Of a stretch of 64,000 nt of DNA, positions 8,845-17,572 are shown in pieces. Numbering within the stretch: position 1 is the stretch's first letter; each line of letters begins with the position of its first letter. Below the pieces are notes generated by a model. It had not been told where the DNA came from, searched no databases, and worked only from the letters and a program-made list of their open reading frames with translations. The DNA comes from Streptomyces musisoli (GTDB lineage: Bacteria; Actinomycetota; Actinomycetes; Streptomycetales; Streptomycetaceae): assembly GCF_016741855.1 (NCBI RefSeq), contig NZ_JAERRH010000008.1:186001-250000 (forward strand), in the 5' to 3' direction. The translations under genes were made by a program, and so were the position numbers.

Positions 8845-11800
8845 GTGAGCTATCTGCGCCTTCCCCACCTCAGCGGCGACCTGCTGTGCTTCGTGGCCGA
8901 GGACGACCTCTGGCTGGCCCGCCTCGACGCCCCGGACCGCGCCTGGCGGCTCACCGCGGATCGCACCAAGACCGGCCACCCGCGCTTCTCGCCGGACGGC
9001 CACCGGATCGCCTACACGACCTGGCGCAGCCTCGCCCCGGAGATCCACCTCGTCGACGTCGACGCCGGCGGCCCGGCGCGGCAGCTGACGTACTGGGGCA
9101 GCCTCGACACCCAGGTGTGCGGCTGGACCCCCGAGGGCGACATCCTGGCCGTGGCCTCCCACGGCCAGCCCTTCTCCTACTTCACCTGGGCCTACAAGGT
9201 CTCCGCCGACGCCGACCCGGGCGGGCGGCTGCCCTGGGGCCCGGTCGCCGACATCCAGGTCGCCGACGTCGGCGGCGAGCACAAGACCCTGCTGCTCACC
9301 GGTACCCCGCCGCACGAACCGGCCTCCTGGAAGCGGTACCGCGGCGGCGCGATGGGCCGCCTGTGGCTGCACGGACAGCGCCTCCTGCCGGACATCGGCG
9401 GGCATCTGGCCTGCCCCATGTTCATCGACGGCCGGATCGCCTTCCTCTCCGACCACGAGGGCGTCGGCAACCTCTACTCCTGCGCCCACGACGGCACCGA
9501 CCTGCGCCGCCACAGCGACCACGACGCCTTCTACGCCCGGCACGCCTCCAGCGACGGCAGCAGGGTGGTCTACCAGTGCGCGGGCGACCTGTGGCTGGTG
9601 GACGACTTCTCCCCCGGCGGCGAACCGCGCCGGCTCGACGTCCGGCTCTCCGGACCGCGTACCGGCCGCCGCCCGTACCAGGTGCCGGCCGCCCAGAACG
9701 TCGACGGCGTCTCGGTGGACGAGACCGGCCGGGCCAGCGCGGTCGTCGTCCGCGGCAGCCTGTACTGGCTCACCCACCGCGACGGCCCGGCCCGGACGAT
9801 CTCCGAGACGCCCGGCGTCCGGGTACGGCTGCCGGAGATGCTGGGCTCCACCGGGCAGATCGCGTACGTCACCGACGCGGAGGGCGAGGACGCCGTCGAG
9901 ATCGCCCAGCTCCCCCGCGCCACCGGCGACCGCGCACCCCGCCGGCCGGCCTCCGGCACGCTGGGCCGCGTGCTGGAGATGGTCTCCGACCCACTGGGCG
10001 AACGACTGGCCGTCGCCTCGCACGACGGCCGGCTGCTGCTGATCGACGTGACGGAGGAGGAAGGGGAGGCGGAAGGGGAGGCGGAGGGGGAGACCGGAGC
10101 GGCGGAGCCGGGGCCGGCCGGCACGGGGGGTCCGGAGAATTCGACGGCCGGGACCGCCGAGGCGTCCGGCGGCACCGGCGAGGAGCCGGGGCCGGCCGGC
10201 ACCGACGCCGCGAACCCAGGCGCGCCCGGCACCCCCGGCCCGGACGCGGGCGGCACGGAGCCGAAGCCGGGTGGCACAGGGCCGGACGCGGGGGGCTCGG
10301 AGCCGGAGCCGGGTGGCACGGGGCCGGACGCAGGCGGCTCGGAGCCGGGCGGCACAGGGGCGGACGCGGGCGGCTCGGAGCCGGGCGGCACAGGGGCGGA
10401 CGCGGGCGGCTCGGAGCCGGGCGGCACAGGGGCGGACGCGGGTGGCACGGAGCCGGGCGGTGGAGATGCGGCGGGTGTCGGGTCGCGCGGCAGGGTGTCC
10501 GAGCTGATCCGGTCCGTCAACGGCCCGGTCCGCGACCTCGCCTTCTCCCCCGACGGCTCCTGGCTCGCCTGGTCCCACCCCGGCATCGGCCGCTCCCTGC
10601 GCCAGATCAAGCTGGCCCGCATCAAGGACCGGCTGATCGTGGACGTCACCAACGGCCGTTTCGAGGACGAGAACCCGGTCTTCACCCGCGACGGCCGCTA
10701 CCTCGCCTTCCTCTCCTGGCGCGGCTTCGACCCGGTCTACGACGTCCACACCGGCGACCTTTCCTTCCCGCTCGGCTGCCGCCCGTACCTCGTGCCGCTC
10801 TCCTCGGCGACCCCCTCCCCCTTCGCCCTCAGCCCGGAGGGCCGCCCGGCCGCCGGCGGGCTCGACCCGCTGGAGGACGAGGAGACCGGCGAGGCCGGCA
10901 CGGTGACCGTCGAGGTGGAGGGGCTGGCGAACCGGGTCACGCCGTTCCCGGTCATCGCCTCCAAGTACTCCGCGCTGCACCCGGTCGCGGGCGGCGGCCT
11001 GGTCTGGCTGCGCTGGCCGATCTCCGGCGCGCTCGGCGAGACCTTCGTCAATCCGGCCGACGTCAGCGGACGTCCGACCCTGGAGTACTTCAACATCTCC
11101 AAGGCGAAGAAGTCCGAACTGGTCGACCACCTGGACTGGTTCACGGTCAGCGGCGACGGCACCCGGCTGGTCGTGGTGGACGAGGGCGATCTGCGGGCGG
11201 TGCCGTCGACCGAGATCGGCGACAGCGACACGTCCGTCTGGATCGACCTGCGCCGCATCCTGCACGAGGTGGATCCACCCGCCGAGTGGCGCCAGGCGTA
11301 CGACGAGGCGGGACGCCTGATCCGCGCCTACTTCTGGGACCCGGGCATGTGCGGCATCGACTGGGACGTGGTGCTCGACCAGTACCGTCCGCTGGTCGAA
11401 CGGGTGGCCTCGCCGGACGAGTTCGCCGACCTGCTCCGCGAGGTGCTCGGCGAACTCGGCACCTCCCACGCCTACGTCACCGCCGCCCGCCGCAACGAGG
11501 GACCGCCCCACTACCACCGCTGGCAGGGCCTCCTCGGCGCCAACTTCGTGCACCACGAGGGCCGGTGGACGGTCAAGCGCATCCTGCCCGGCGACTCCTC
11601 CGACTCCAAGGCCCGCTCACCGCTGGCCGGCACCGGAATCCGCGAGGGCGCCGTCCTGACCCACGTCGACGGCCGCCCGGTCGACCCGGTCGCCGGCCCC
11701 GCTCCGCTGCTCGCGGGCTCCGGCGGTACGACCGTGGAGCTGACGTTCACGCCGCCCGAGGGCAACTCCGGGCGGGCGCGGCGGGTCGCCGTCGTCCCGC

Positions 11801-12507
11801 TCGTCGACGAACGGCCCCTGCGCTACCAGGACTGGGTGGCGAAACGCCGCGAGGTCGTACGGGAGTTGAGCGGCGGCAAGTGCGGCTATCTGCACATCCC
11901 CGACATGGGCGGCTCCGGCTGGGCCCAGTTCAACCGCGACCTGCGCATGGAGGTGTCCCGGCCCGCGCTGATCGTGGACGTGCGCGGCAACGCGGGCGGG
12001 CACATCAGCGAACTCGTCATCGAGAAACTGACCCGGACGATCCTGGGCTGGGACCTGACCCGGGACGCGCAACCGGTGTCGTACGCCTCGAACGCGCCCC
12101 GTGGACCCGTGGTGGCCCTGGTCGACGAGGCGACCTCGTCGGACGGTGACATGATCACCGCCGCCTTCAAGCTGCTGAAACTCGGCCCGGTCGTCGGCCA
12201 GCGCACCTGGGGCGGAGTGGTCGGCATGACCGGGCGGCACCGCCTCGGCGACGGGACGATCATCACCGTGCCGATGAACGCGGCCTGGTTCGACGCGTAC
12301 GGCTGGTCCGTCGAGAACCACGGCGTCGCCCCCGACCGCGAGGTCCTGCGCACGCCGCTGGACTGGGCGGAGGGCCGCTACCCCGTACTGGGCGAAGCCG
12401 TCAGACTGGCCCTGGACCTCCTCCGGTCCACCCCCGCGGCAACCCCCCCGGACCACAGCAACGTACCCAACCGCTCCCGCCCCAAGCTCCCCCCAAGACC
12501 CCACTGA
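8845..12507 (+). CDS. Tricorn protease homologue (S41 family) with a low-complexity insert
   Basis: A 1220-residue giant self-compartmentalising peptidase that in the family trims peptides released by the proteasome. Beta-propeller blades are visible from SYLRLPHLSGDLLCFVAEDDLWLARL onward. The core and PDZ regions follow (EVDPPAEWRQAYDEAGRLIRAYFWDP, then GTGIREGAVLTHVDGRPVD). The nucleophile is Ser1099 in EATSSDGD, after the oxyanion strand LIVDVRGNAGGH. Residues about 404-550 are a Gly/Glu/Pro/Thr-rich insert between propeller blades, encoded partly by 36-bp tandem repeats. GTG start at 8845 matches the family N-terminus. Divergent from tetR. Confidence 0.93.
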   Translation: MSYLRLPHLSGDLLCFVAEDDLWLARLDAPDRAWRLTADRTKTGHPRFSPDGHRIAYTTWRSLAPEIHLVDVDAGGPARQLTYWGSLDTQVCGWTPEGDILAVASHGQPFSYFTWAYKVSADADPGGRLPWGPVADIQVADVGGEHKTLLLTGTPPHEPASWKRYRGGAMGRLWLHGQRLLPDIGGHLACPMFIDGRIAFLSDHEGVGNLYSCAHDGTDLRRHSDHDAFYARHASSDGSRVVYQCAGDLWLVDDFSPGGEPRRLDVRLSGPRTGRRPYQVPAAQNVDGVSVDETGRASAVVVRGSLYWLTHRDGPARTISETPGVRVRLPEMLGSTGQIAYVTDAEGEDAVEIAQLPRATGDRAPRRPASGTLGRVLEMVSDPLGERLAVASHDGRLLLIDVTEEEGEAEGEAEGETGAAEPGPAGTGGPENSTAGTAEASGGTGEEPGPAGTDAANPGAPGTPGPDAGGTEPKPGGTGPDAGGSEPEPGGTGPDAGGSEPGGTGADAGGSEPGGTGADAGGSEPGGTGADAGGTEPGGGDAAGVGSRGRVSELIRSVNGPVRDLAFSPDGSWLAWSHPGIGRSLRQIKLARIKDRLIVDVTNGRFEDENPVFTRDGRYLAFLSWRGFDPVYDVHTGDLSFPLGCRPYLVPLSSATPSPFALSPEGRPAAGGLDPLEDEETGEAGTVTVEVEGLANRVTPFPVIASKYSALHPVAGGGLVWLRWPISGALGETFVNPADVSGRPTLEYFNISKAKKSELVDHLDWFTVSGDGTRLVVVDEGDLRAVPSTEIGDSDTSVWIDLRRILHEVDPPAEWRQAYDEAGRLIRAYFWDPGMCGIDWDVVLDQYRPLVERVASPDEFADLLREVLGELGTSHAYVTAARRNEGPPHYHRWQGLLGANFVHHEGRWTVKRILPGDSSDSKARSPLAGTGIREGAVLTHVDGRPVDPVAGPAPLLAGSGGTTVELTFTPPEGNSGRARRVAVVPLVDERPLRYQDWVAKRREVVRELSGGKCGYLHIPDMGGSGWAQFNRDLRMEVSRPALIVDVRGNAGGHISELVIEKLTRTILGWDLTRDAQPVSYASNAPRGPVVALVDEATSSDGDMITAAFKLLKLGPVVGQRTWGGVVGMTGRHRLGDGTIITVPMNAAWFDAYGWSVENHGVAPDREVLRTPLDWAEGRYPVLGEAVRLALDLLRSTPAATPPDHSNVPNRSRPKLPPRPH
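10336..10443 (+). repeat. 36-bp in-frame minisatellite inside the tricorn gene
   Basis: Three essentially exact 36-bp units (10336-10371, 10372-10407, 10408-10443) encode the 12-residue repeat GSEPGGTGADAG. They are flanked by more degenerate copies from about 10250 and to about 10465. The period is a multiple of three, so expansion preserves the reading frame. Confidence 0.9.
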
Positions 12508-12720
12508 AACAAGGAGCACGCCAGAAAATGGGCCGCGAGGAACGATAGGCAAGGGACCGCGGGAAGGACAGCCAAAGGGGCGCGGGAAGGACAGCCGAAG
12601 GGGCGCGGGGAACTGCGCGAGAACCCCCACCCACCCGCACGAAACCCACAACCGCACCACCCCCAAGGGGCGCGGGGAACTGCGCAAAAAACCCACCCAC
12701 CCGCACCCAACACACAACCC
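12508..12720. repeat. Streptomyces-type intergenic repeat (GGGGCGCGGGGAACTGCGC)
   Basis: Two copies of a 67-bp unit start with AAGGGGCGCGGGGAACTGCGC at about 12598 and 12665, each followed by an ACCCACCCGCAC tract. Two shorter GGGGCGCGGGAAGG copies lie just before. This sequence is familiar as a dispersed intergenic element in Streptomyces genomes. No gene is seen in 12508-12832. Confidence 0.7.
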
Positions 12721-12774
12721 CACCACCCCAAAGAAGGCACACCACAACCCCACCGCCAGAAAACAAGAAACGCA

Positions 12775-12801
12775 GGGTGCCCCCCACAAGGAGGGGCACC
12801 C
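12775..12801. terminator. Terminator between tricorn and a small minus-strand gene
   Basis: GGGTGCCCC (12775-12783) pairs with GGGGCACCC (12793-12801) around a nine-base loop. It lies between convergent genes. Confidence 0.75.
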
Positions 12802-12832
12802 CACGTCATTCGGCCAAGGCCGAGCGCAGCGA

Positions 12833-13054
12833 TTAGGCGTCGTAGTCCCGGTCGAACCGGTCCTCGACCTGCTGCTCCGTGTCCTCGATGTCACGGAAGT
12901 TCTGACCGCCACGCTCGTGCTGCGGCTGGCCCTGGCGGTTCTGCTGACCGCGCTGGCCAGGCTGCTGACCGCGCTGGCCGGCCTTCTCGCGGGCCTGGTC
13001 CATCTTCCCCTTGGCCTGGTTCTGCATCTGGCTCGACTTGTCCTTCATACCCAT
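12833..13054 (-). CDS. Small hydrophilic Gln/Arg-rich protein
   Basis: 73 residues, highly charged, no membrane segment. The N-terminus MKDKSSQMQNQAKGKMDQAREKAGQ resembles the CsbD-like stress-protein style, followed by a Q/R/G-rich low-complexity middle and an acidic tail RDIEDTEQQVEDRFDRDYDA. It is probably intrinsically disordered. ATG 13054 has GGGAG upstream. It lies 89 bases beyond the SDR gene on the same strand, with a short GGCCCC-N5-GGGGCC hairpin (13087-13103) between, so it is probably transcribed separately. No function is known. Confidence 0.65.
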   Translation of the reverse strand: MGMKDKSSQMQNQAKGKMDQAREKAGQRGQQPGQRGQQNRQGQPQHERGGQNFRDIEDTEQQVEDRFDRDYDA

Positions 13055-13143
13055 GTGGGTTCACTCCCGTGGTGGGTGGGGGGTTCGGCCCCTCGCTGGG
13101 GCCTCGACCAGATTCACACGGCCCAACACGGAGTGCATGTCGA

Positions 13144-14028
13144 TCAGTTACGGTGCGTGGCGCGCGCCGCCTCATCCGCCGCCCCACCTGCGCCGACGAG
13201 CCCGGAGCGCATTCCCTGGAGCCGCGGCGCGAACCGCTTCATCTCGCGCTGCCCGACCGTCCCGATGAGCGCCGGCAGATAGCCGCGCACGCCCTGCATG
13301 CCGCGCAGCCACCACTGCCCGTACACGTGCGCCGAACGCCGCTCGATCCCGGCGACGATCCGGTCCACCGCGGGCCCCAGCGGGTACGTCTTGTTCGACG
13401 GCCACGGCAGCCGCTGCCGCAGCTCCCGCATGACGTCGTCCTGGTCGGCGCCGCGCACCATGTCGGTGTCGGTCCAGGACAGGTACGCGACGCCGACGCG
13501 CACGCCCTGGTAGCCGACCTCGGCGCGCAGACTGTGCGCGTACGCCTCCACCCCCGACTTGGACGCGCAGTACGCCGTCATCATCGGCGCAGGCGTGATC
13601 GCGGCGAGCGAGGCGACCTGGAGCAGGTACCCCCGGCTCTCGACCAGCACCGGCAGGAACGCGCGCGCGGTCACCGCCGAACCGATCAGGTTCACCTCGA
13701 TCACCCGCCGCCAGGCCTGCGGATCGGAGTCGGCGAAGGGACCGCCGGTCGCCACACCGGCGTTCGCGACCACGATGTCGACCTTCCCGAAGCGTTCCTT
13801 CACCTCCTGCGCGACCCGGCCCATGGTCTCGTGGTCGGTCACGTCGGCGTACCAGTAGGCGCTCTCGCTGTGCAGGCGTCCGGAGACCTCCTTCAGCGCC
13901 TCCTCCTCCAGCCCGACCAGCGCGACCTTCGCCCCGCGCGCGGACAGCTTGCGCGCCAGCAGCTCACCGACGCCGCGCGCCGCTCCCGTGACGACGGCGA
14001 CCTGTCCTTCGAGGCTGACCCTGCTCAT
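13144..14028 (-). CDS. Short-chain dehydrogenase/reductase (SDR)
   Basis: A 294-residue classical SDR: cofactor motif TGAARGVG near residue 15, VANAGVA, and catalytic YxxxK in TAYCASKSGVEAYA. It is third in an operon with a Baeyer-Villiger monooxygenase and an alpha/beta hydrolase. Its ATG overlaps the hydrolase stop by four bases and has GGAGGG just upstream. In this context it probably oxidises an alcohol, or reduces a carbonyl, made by the other two enzymes. The substrate is not known. Confidence 0.9.
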   Translation of the reverse strand: MSRVSLEGQVAVVTGAARGVGELLARKLSARGAKVALVGLEEEALKEVSGRLHSESAYWYADVTDHETMGRVAQEVKERFGKVDIVVANAGVATGGPFADSDPQAWRRVIEVNLIGSAVTARAFLPVLVESRGYLLQVASLAAITPAPMMTAYCASKSGVEAYAHSLRAEVGYQGVRVGVAYLSWTDTDMVRGADQDDVMRELRQRLPWPSNKTYPLGPAVDRIVAGIERRSAHVYGQWWLRGMQGVRGYLPALIGTVGQREMKRFAPRLQGMRSGLVGAGGAADEAARATHRN

Positions 14029-15026
14029 GCGCCCTCCTTGATCTGCGCGGGGATGGAACCGTGCTCGTGCGTGTCACCGGGACCGGTCCCGGTGACGTAG
14101 GTGGTGACGAGCTCCCGGATCCGGCCGGTCACCAGCTCGGGAGCCTCGATCGGGGTCATGTGGCCGACGCCGGTCAGCTCGGTGAGGCCGACGCAGTGCG
14201 GCAGCGCGGCGGCCAGCGCATGGGCGTGCACAGAGGGCGTGAGCCGGTCGGAAGCGCCGTGCAGCACCGCGGTGGGCGCGTGCAACCGCCGTATGCCGTG
14301 GTCCAGGTCGAGCGCCGCGAGTACGGCTCCCCACGCGTGGCGCACGGCGCGCGGACAGGCGTGCACGATCCGCGCGCATGCCTCCACCTGGTCCGGGCCG
14401 GAACCGGCGCCCATGGTGGCGTACTTGAGGATGCTCTTCGTGACCGGCGTGACCGGTCCGAGAGGAGCGCGCGAACCGAGGATGTGCCCGGTGATCCAGC
14501 TGCGTACGCTCCCGGCGCGCAGCGGCACCACGCGCGCCTCCGCGATCAGCCGCGAACTGCCCGTACTGCACAGCAGGACGGCGGCCGCGTGTTCGCGGAG
14601 GCGGGGGCGCTCGGCCGCGGCCATGACCGTCATGCCGCCCATGGAGTGGCCGACGATCAGCGCCTTCTCCCCGCGCGTCAGCGTCTTGGCGAGTACCGCT
14701 TCGAGATCGTCCGCCAGCGCCTGGGTCGTGCACGCGGGGCTCGCGGGGCTGCGCCCGTGCCCCCTCTGGTCGTAGGCGATCACCCGGTGATCGGTCGCCA
14801 GCTCCCGTATCTGGGCCGCCCAGAACGCCGTCGAGCAGGTCCAGCCGTGGGAGAGGACGACGGGGGGCGCGTCCTGCGGGCCGTGCTCCTCCACGTGCAG
14901 GCGGGCGCCGTCGGCGGAGACGGCGGTGAGTGTGCGGGAGGGAGCCGGCGGGGCGTACGGGCCGGAGGTGACGGAGGCGATACGGGCGCCCAAGGCGCCG
15001 GGTGTGCCAAAGGCGCGCCGGCTCAT
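14025..15026 (-). CDS. Alpha/beta hydrolase (probable esterase)
   Basis: 333 residues. Oxyanion-loop motif LSHGWTCS, nucleophile elbow VGHSMGGMT, acid in HGASDRLTP and catalytic histidine in GVGHMTPIEAP complete the triad. The first ~45 residues before TLTAVSADGARLHVEEHG form a Pro/Ala-rich extension. Start (15026) and end (14025) overlap the monooxygenase and SDR genes by four bases each, so the three are translationally coupled. A BVMO partner suggests it hydrolyses the ester or lactone formed upstream. Confidence 0.9.
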   Translation of the reverse strand: MSRRAFGTPGALGARIASVTSGPYAPPAPSRTLTAVSADGARLHVEEHGPQDAPPVVLSHGWTCSTAFWAAQIRELATDHRVIAYDQRGHGRSPASPACTTQALADDLEAVLAKTLTRGEKALIVGHSMGGMTVMAAAERPRLREHAAAVLLCSTGSSRLIAEARVVPLRAGSVRSWITGHILGSRAPLGPVTPVTKSILKYATMGAGSGPDQVEACARIVHACPRAVRHAWGAVLAALDLDHGIRRLHAPTAVLHGASDRLTPSVHAHALAAALPHCVGLTELTGVGHMTPIEAPELVTGRIRELVTTYVTGTGPGDTHEHGSIPAQIKEGA

Positions 15027-16708
15027 GCGCCGGCCCCGCTCCGCTTGAGCGCCACGGCGGCCTCCCCGGCCTCCCCGGCCCCGGCATCCGCGACGCCCTT
15101 GGCGTCCTTGGCGTCCTTGGCGCCCTTGACGTCCGTGGCGTCCGTGGCGTCCGTGACGCCCTTCGCCGCCTTCTCCGCCTCCCCCGCCTTCGCCACCTTC
15201 TCCGCCGACGGCTTCCGGATGACCTCGTACTCCGCCAGGTCCACCCGCCGGGTGGCGGTCCGGAACTCGGTCGTCGTACCGGGCCAGATGGTGGTGTTGC
15301 GGCCGCTCGCGTCCAGGTACCAGCTCGTGCAGCCGCCGGTGTTCCACACGGTCCGCTTCATGCGCTCCTGGACCCTGTGGTTCCAGGACTCGACGGCGGC
15401 GGGCCGGGCGTCCAGGGCGGTGCGGCCTCCCCCGGTGCCGTGCGGGCCCGGGGACCACCCCAGGACGTCGAGCTGGCGCAGGTAGTCGGCCATGTAGTTC
15501 AGCTGGGACTCGATCATGAGGATCATGGAGGAGTTGCCGAGGCCGGTGTTGGGCCCGATGATCGTCATCCAGTTCGGGAACCCCGCCGCCGCGGCGCCGC
15601 GCAGCGCCTGCATGCCGTTCTTCCAGGACTCCGCGAGCGTGATGCCCTCCTTGCCGACGACCCGCTCGGCGATGGGCATGTCCGTGACGTGGAAGCCCGT
15701 ACCGAAGATGATCGCGTCGGCCTCGGCCTCCGTGCCGTCGGCGGCGACGAGCGTGGACCCGCGGACCTCGCTGAGCCCGCCGGTGACGACGTCCACGTTG
15801 GGCCGGGCCAGCGCCGGGTAGTACGAGCTGGACAGCAGGATCCGCTTGCAGCCGATGCGGTAGTCCGGGGTGAGCTTGGCGCGCAGGACGGGGTCCTTGA
15901 CGGCGCGGGTCATGTTGCGCCTGGCGAGCCGCTCGACGAGGCCGAGTTCGTCCGGGTGCCTGGTGAACGCCTGGACCTGGAGCTCCCGGATGCCCCACAG
16001 CAGCCCGCGCCGGGCCTGCGCGGTGACGGGCAGCCGCCGGTGCAGCCAGCGCTCGGCGCCGCTGATGGCACGGTCGACCCGGGGCATCACCCACGGCGGC
16101 GTGCGCTGGAAGAGGGTGAGCCGGCCGACCTGCGGCTGGATGGCGGGCACGATCTGGATGGCGGAGGCGCCGGTGCCGACCATGGCGACGCGCTTGCCGC
16201 GCAGGTCGTAGTCGTGGTCCCAGCGGGCGGAGTGGAACACCTTGCCCGGGAAGGAGTCGAGCCCCGGGATCTCGGGGATCTTCGGGTCGGACAGCGGCCC
16301 GGTGGCGGAGACGACGACATCGGCGCTGAGGGAGCCGCGCGTGGTCTCGATGTTCCACCGCAGGTTGTCGTTGTCCCAGGTCATCAGCTTGACCTCGGAG
16401 TCCAGGCGGATGTGCGGGCGCAGTCCGAACAGGTCGGTGACGTGCTCCAGGTAGGCGCGGATGTGCCGCTGGCCGGAGAACGTGCGCGGCCAGTCGGGGT
16501 TGGGCGCGAAGGAGAAGGAGTAGAGGTGCGAGGGCACGTCACAGGCGCACCCCGGGTAACTGTTGTCCCGCCAGGTACCACCGACGCTGTCGGCCCGCTC
16601 CAGGACGACGAAGTCGGTGATTCCCTCGCGGCGCAGCCGCACGGCGGCCCCCAGCCCGCCGAACCCGGACCCGATCACCGCCACCCGTACATGCTCGTGC
16701 TCGGCCAT
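15023..16708 (-). CDS. FAD-dependent Baeyer-Villiger-type monooxygenase
   Basis: 561 residues. The N-terminal FAD Rossmann motif GSGFGGLGAA, the BVMO fingerprint FPGKVFHSARWDHD (family FxGxxxHxxxW[P/D]) and the second, NADPH-binding GTGASAIQ motif are all present. It should insert oxygen next to a ketone carbonyl to give an ester or lactone. ATG 16708 follows GGAGG at ideal spacing. The last ~65 residues (EKVAKAGEAEKAAKG... DATDATDVKGAKDAKDAKG) are Ala/Lys/Asp-rich, lie outside the fold and are encoded by a 9-bp repeat array. First gene of a BVMO-hydrolase-SDR operon divergent from a MerR gene. Confidence 0.92.
   Translation of the reverse strand: MAEHEHVRVAVIGSGFGGLGAAVRLRREGITDFVVLERADSVGGTWRDNSYPGCACDVPSHLYSFSFAPNPDWPRTFSGQRHIRAYLEHVTDLFGLRPHIRLDSEVKLMTWDNDNLRWNIETTRGSLSADVVVSATGPLSDPKIPEIPGLDSFPGKVFHSARWDHDYDLRGKRVAMVGTGASAIQIVPAIQPQVGRLTLFQRTPPWVMPRVDRAISGAERWLHRRLPVTAQARRGLLWGIRELQVQAFTRHPDELGLVERLARRNMTRAVKDPVLRAKLTPDYRIGCKRILLSSSYYPALARPNVDVVTGGLSEVRGSTLVAADGTEAEADAIIFGTGFHVTDMPIAERVVGKEGITLAESWKNGMQALRGAAAAGFPNWMTIIGPNTGLGNSSMILMIESQLNYMADYLRQLDVLGWSPGPHGTGGGRTALDARPAAVESWNHRVQERMKRTVWNTGGCTSWYLDASGRNTTIWPGTTTEFRTATRRVDLAEYEVIRKPSAEKVAKAGEAEKAAKGVTDATDATDVKGAKDAKDAKGVADAGAGEAGEAAVALKRSGAGA
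15092..15165 (-). repeat. 9-bp tandem array in the BVMO C-terminus
   Basis: About eight variants of GCGTCCTTG/GCGTCCGTG in tandem encode the Lys/Asp/Ala tripeptide repeats of the monooxygenase tail. The period is divisible by three. Confidence 0.75.
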
Positions 16709-16740
16709 CCCGAAGCCTCCACGCATCACCTAGGAACTCT

Positions 16741-16823
16741 GCCAGTGAACACTGGCGCAATGGGACTGTAGAGCAGCCACGTACCGAGCGGTAGGGGGCG
16801 GGGGAAGGAAGTTACCGGCGGTA
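16741..16823. promoter_or_regulatory. Divergent operator region with three dyads (BVMO operon / merR)
   Basis: In the 132-bp space between the two starts: a perfect GCCAGTG-AA-CACTGGC (16741-16756), TACCG-AG-CGGTA (16782-16793) and TACCG-G-CGGTA (16813-16823). The two TACCG/CGGTA dyads share half-sites 31 bases apart, so one protein could bind both. The first dyad is unrelated and closer to the BVMO start. The MerR product is the natural candidate for one class. Confidence 0.6.
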
Positions 16824-16840
16824 CACCTTAGGCTGCGGGC

Positions 16841-17560
16841 GTGGCAGAGGACGCAGAACACCCGGAGACCCGACCGGAGCCGGCCGGCCCGCGGACACAC
16901 CCGGAACCGGCCCGCCCCGGCGCCCCGCGCGAGTACCGCATGGAGGAACTGGCCCGGCTGGCCGGCATCACCGTGCGCACCCTGCGCTTCTACCGCGAGC
17001 GCAAGCTGCTCCCGCCACCCCGCCGCGAGGGCCGCATAGCCTGGTACGACGATCACCACCTGGCCCGGCTGCGCACCATCGCCGCCCTGCTGGAGCGCGG
17101 CCACACGCTCAACGGCATCGCCGAACTCGCCGAGGCGTTCGACCACGGCCGGGACGTCGCCGACCTGCTCGGCGTCGGCGCCCCCACCGAGGAGGAGCCG
17201 GTGCGCCTCACGCCCGAGGAACTCGCCGCCCGCTTCGAGGGCGACGTCACGCCCGAGAACCTCGCCGCCGCCATGGAACTGGGCTACATCGGCACCGACG
17301 GCGACGAGATCGTCCACATCAGCCGGCGCCTGCTGGACGTCTCCTCCGCGCTGGTCCGCGAGGGCATCCCGCTCGCCGAGGTCCTCTCGGCCGCCGCCCG
17401 CGTCCGCGAGCACGCCGAGGCCCTGGCCCAGCTCTTCTCGGACGTCATCCTGCGCCACGCCCCCGAGGAGGATCTCCAGCGCCTGCGCCCGCTGGCCCGC
17501 AGCGTCGTCGAGGCGGAACTCTCCCTGGCGCTCGACCGCCGTCTGAGCAAACGCGACTGA
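16841..17560 (+). CDS. MerR-family transcriptional regulator
   Basis: 239 residues. After a ~25-residue Pro-rich leader comes the MerR HTH (YRMEELARLAGITVRTLRFYRERKLLPPPRREGRIAWYDDHHLARLRTIAALLERGHTLNGIAEL, cited by its ends). The C-terminal domain is long and helical, with no cysteine cluster for metals, so an organic effector is likely. GTG start. Divergent from the BVMO operon with shared dyads, so it probably controls that operon and itself. Confidence 0.88.
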   Translation: MAEDAEHPETRPEPAGPRTHPEPARPGAPREYRMEELARLAGITVRTLRFYRERKLLPPPRREGRIAWYDDHHLARLRTIAALLERGHTLNGIAELAEAFDHGRDVADLLGVGAPTEEEPVRLTPEELAARFEGDVTPENLAAAMELGYIGTDGDEIVHISRRLLDVSSALVREGIPLAEVLSAAARVREHAEALAQLFSDVILRHAPEEDLQRLRPLARSVVEAELSLALDRRLSKRD

Positions 17561-17572
17561 GCACCAAGGGCG

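Noticed and set aside
8350..11556. 1000-codon minus-strand frame opposite tricorn
   Set aside because: Composition is random-like and includes translation of the DNA repeats; the plus strand carries a complete tricorn protease.
16709..16729. Earlier ATG for the monooxygenase
   Set aside because: The ATG at 16708 has a GGAGG at ideal spacing and fits the family start; the upstream residues overlap that site.
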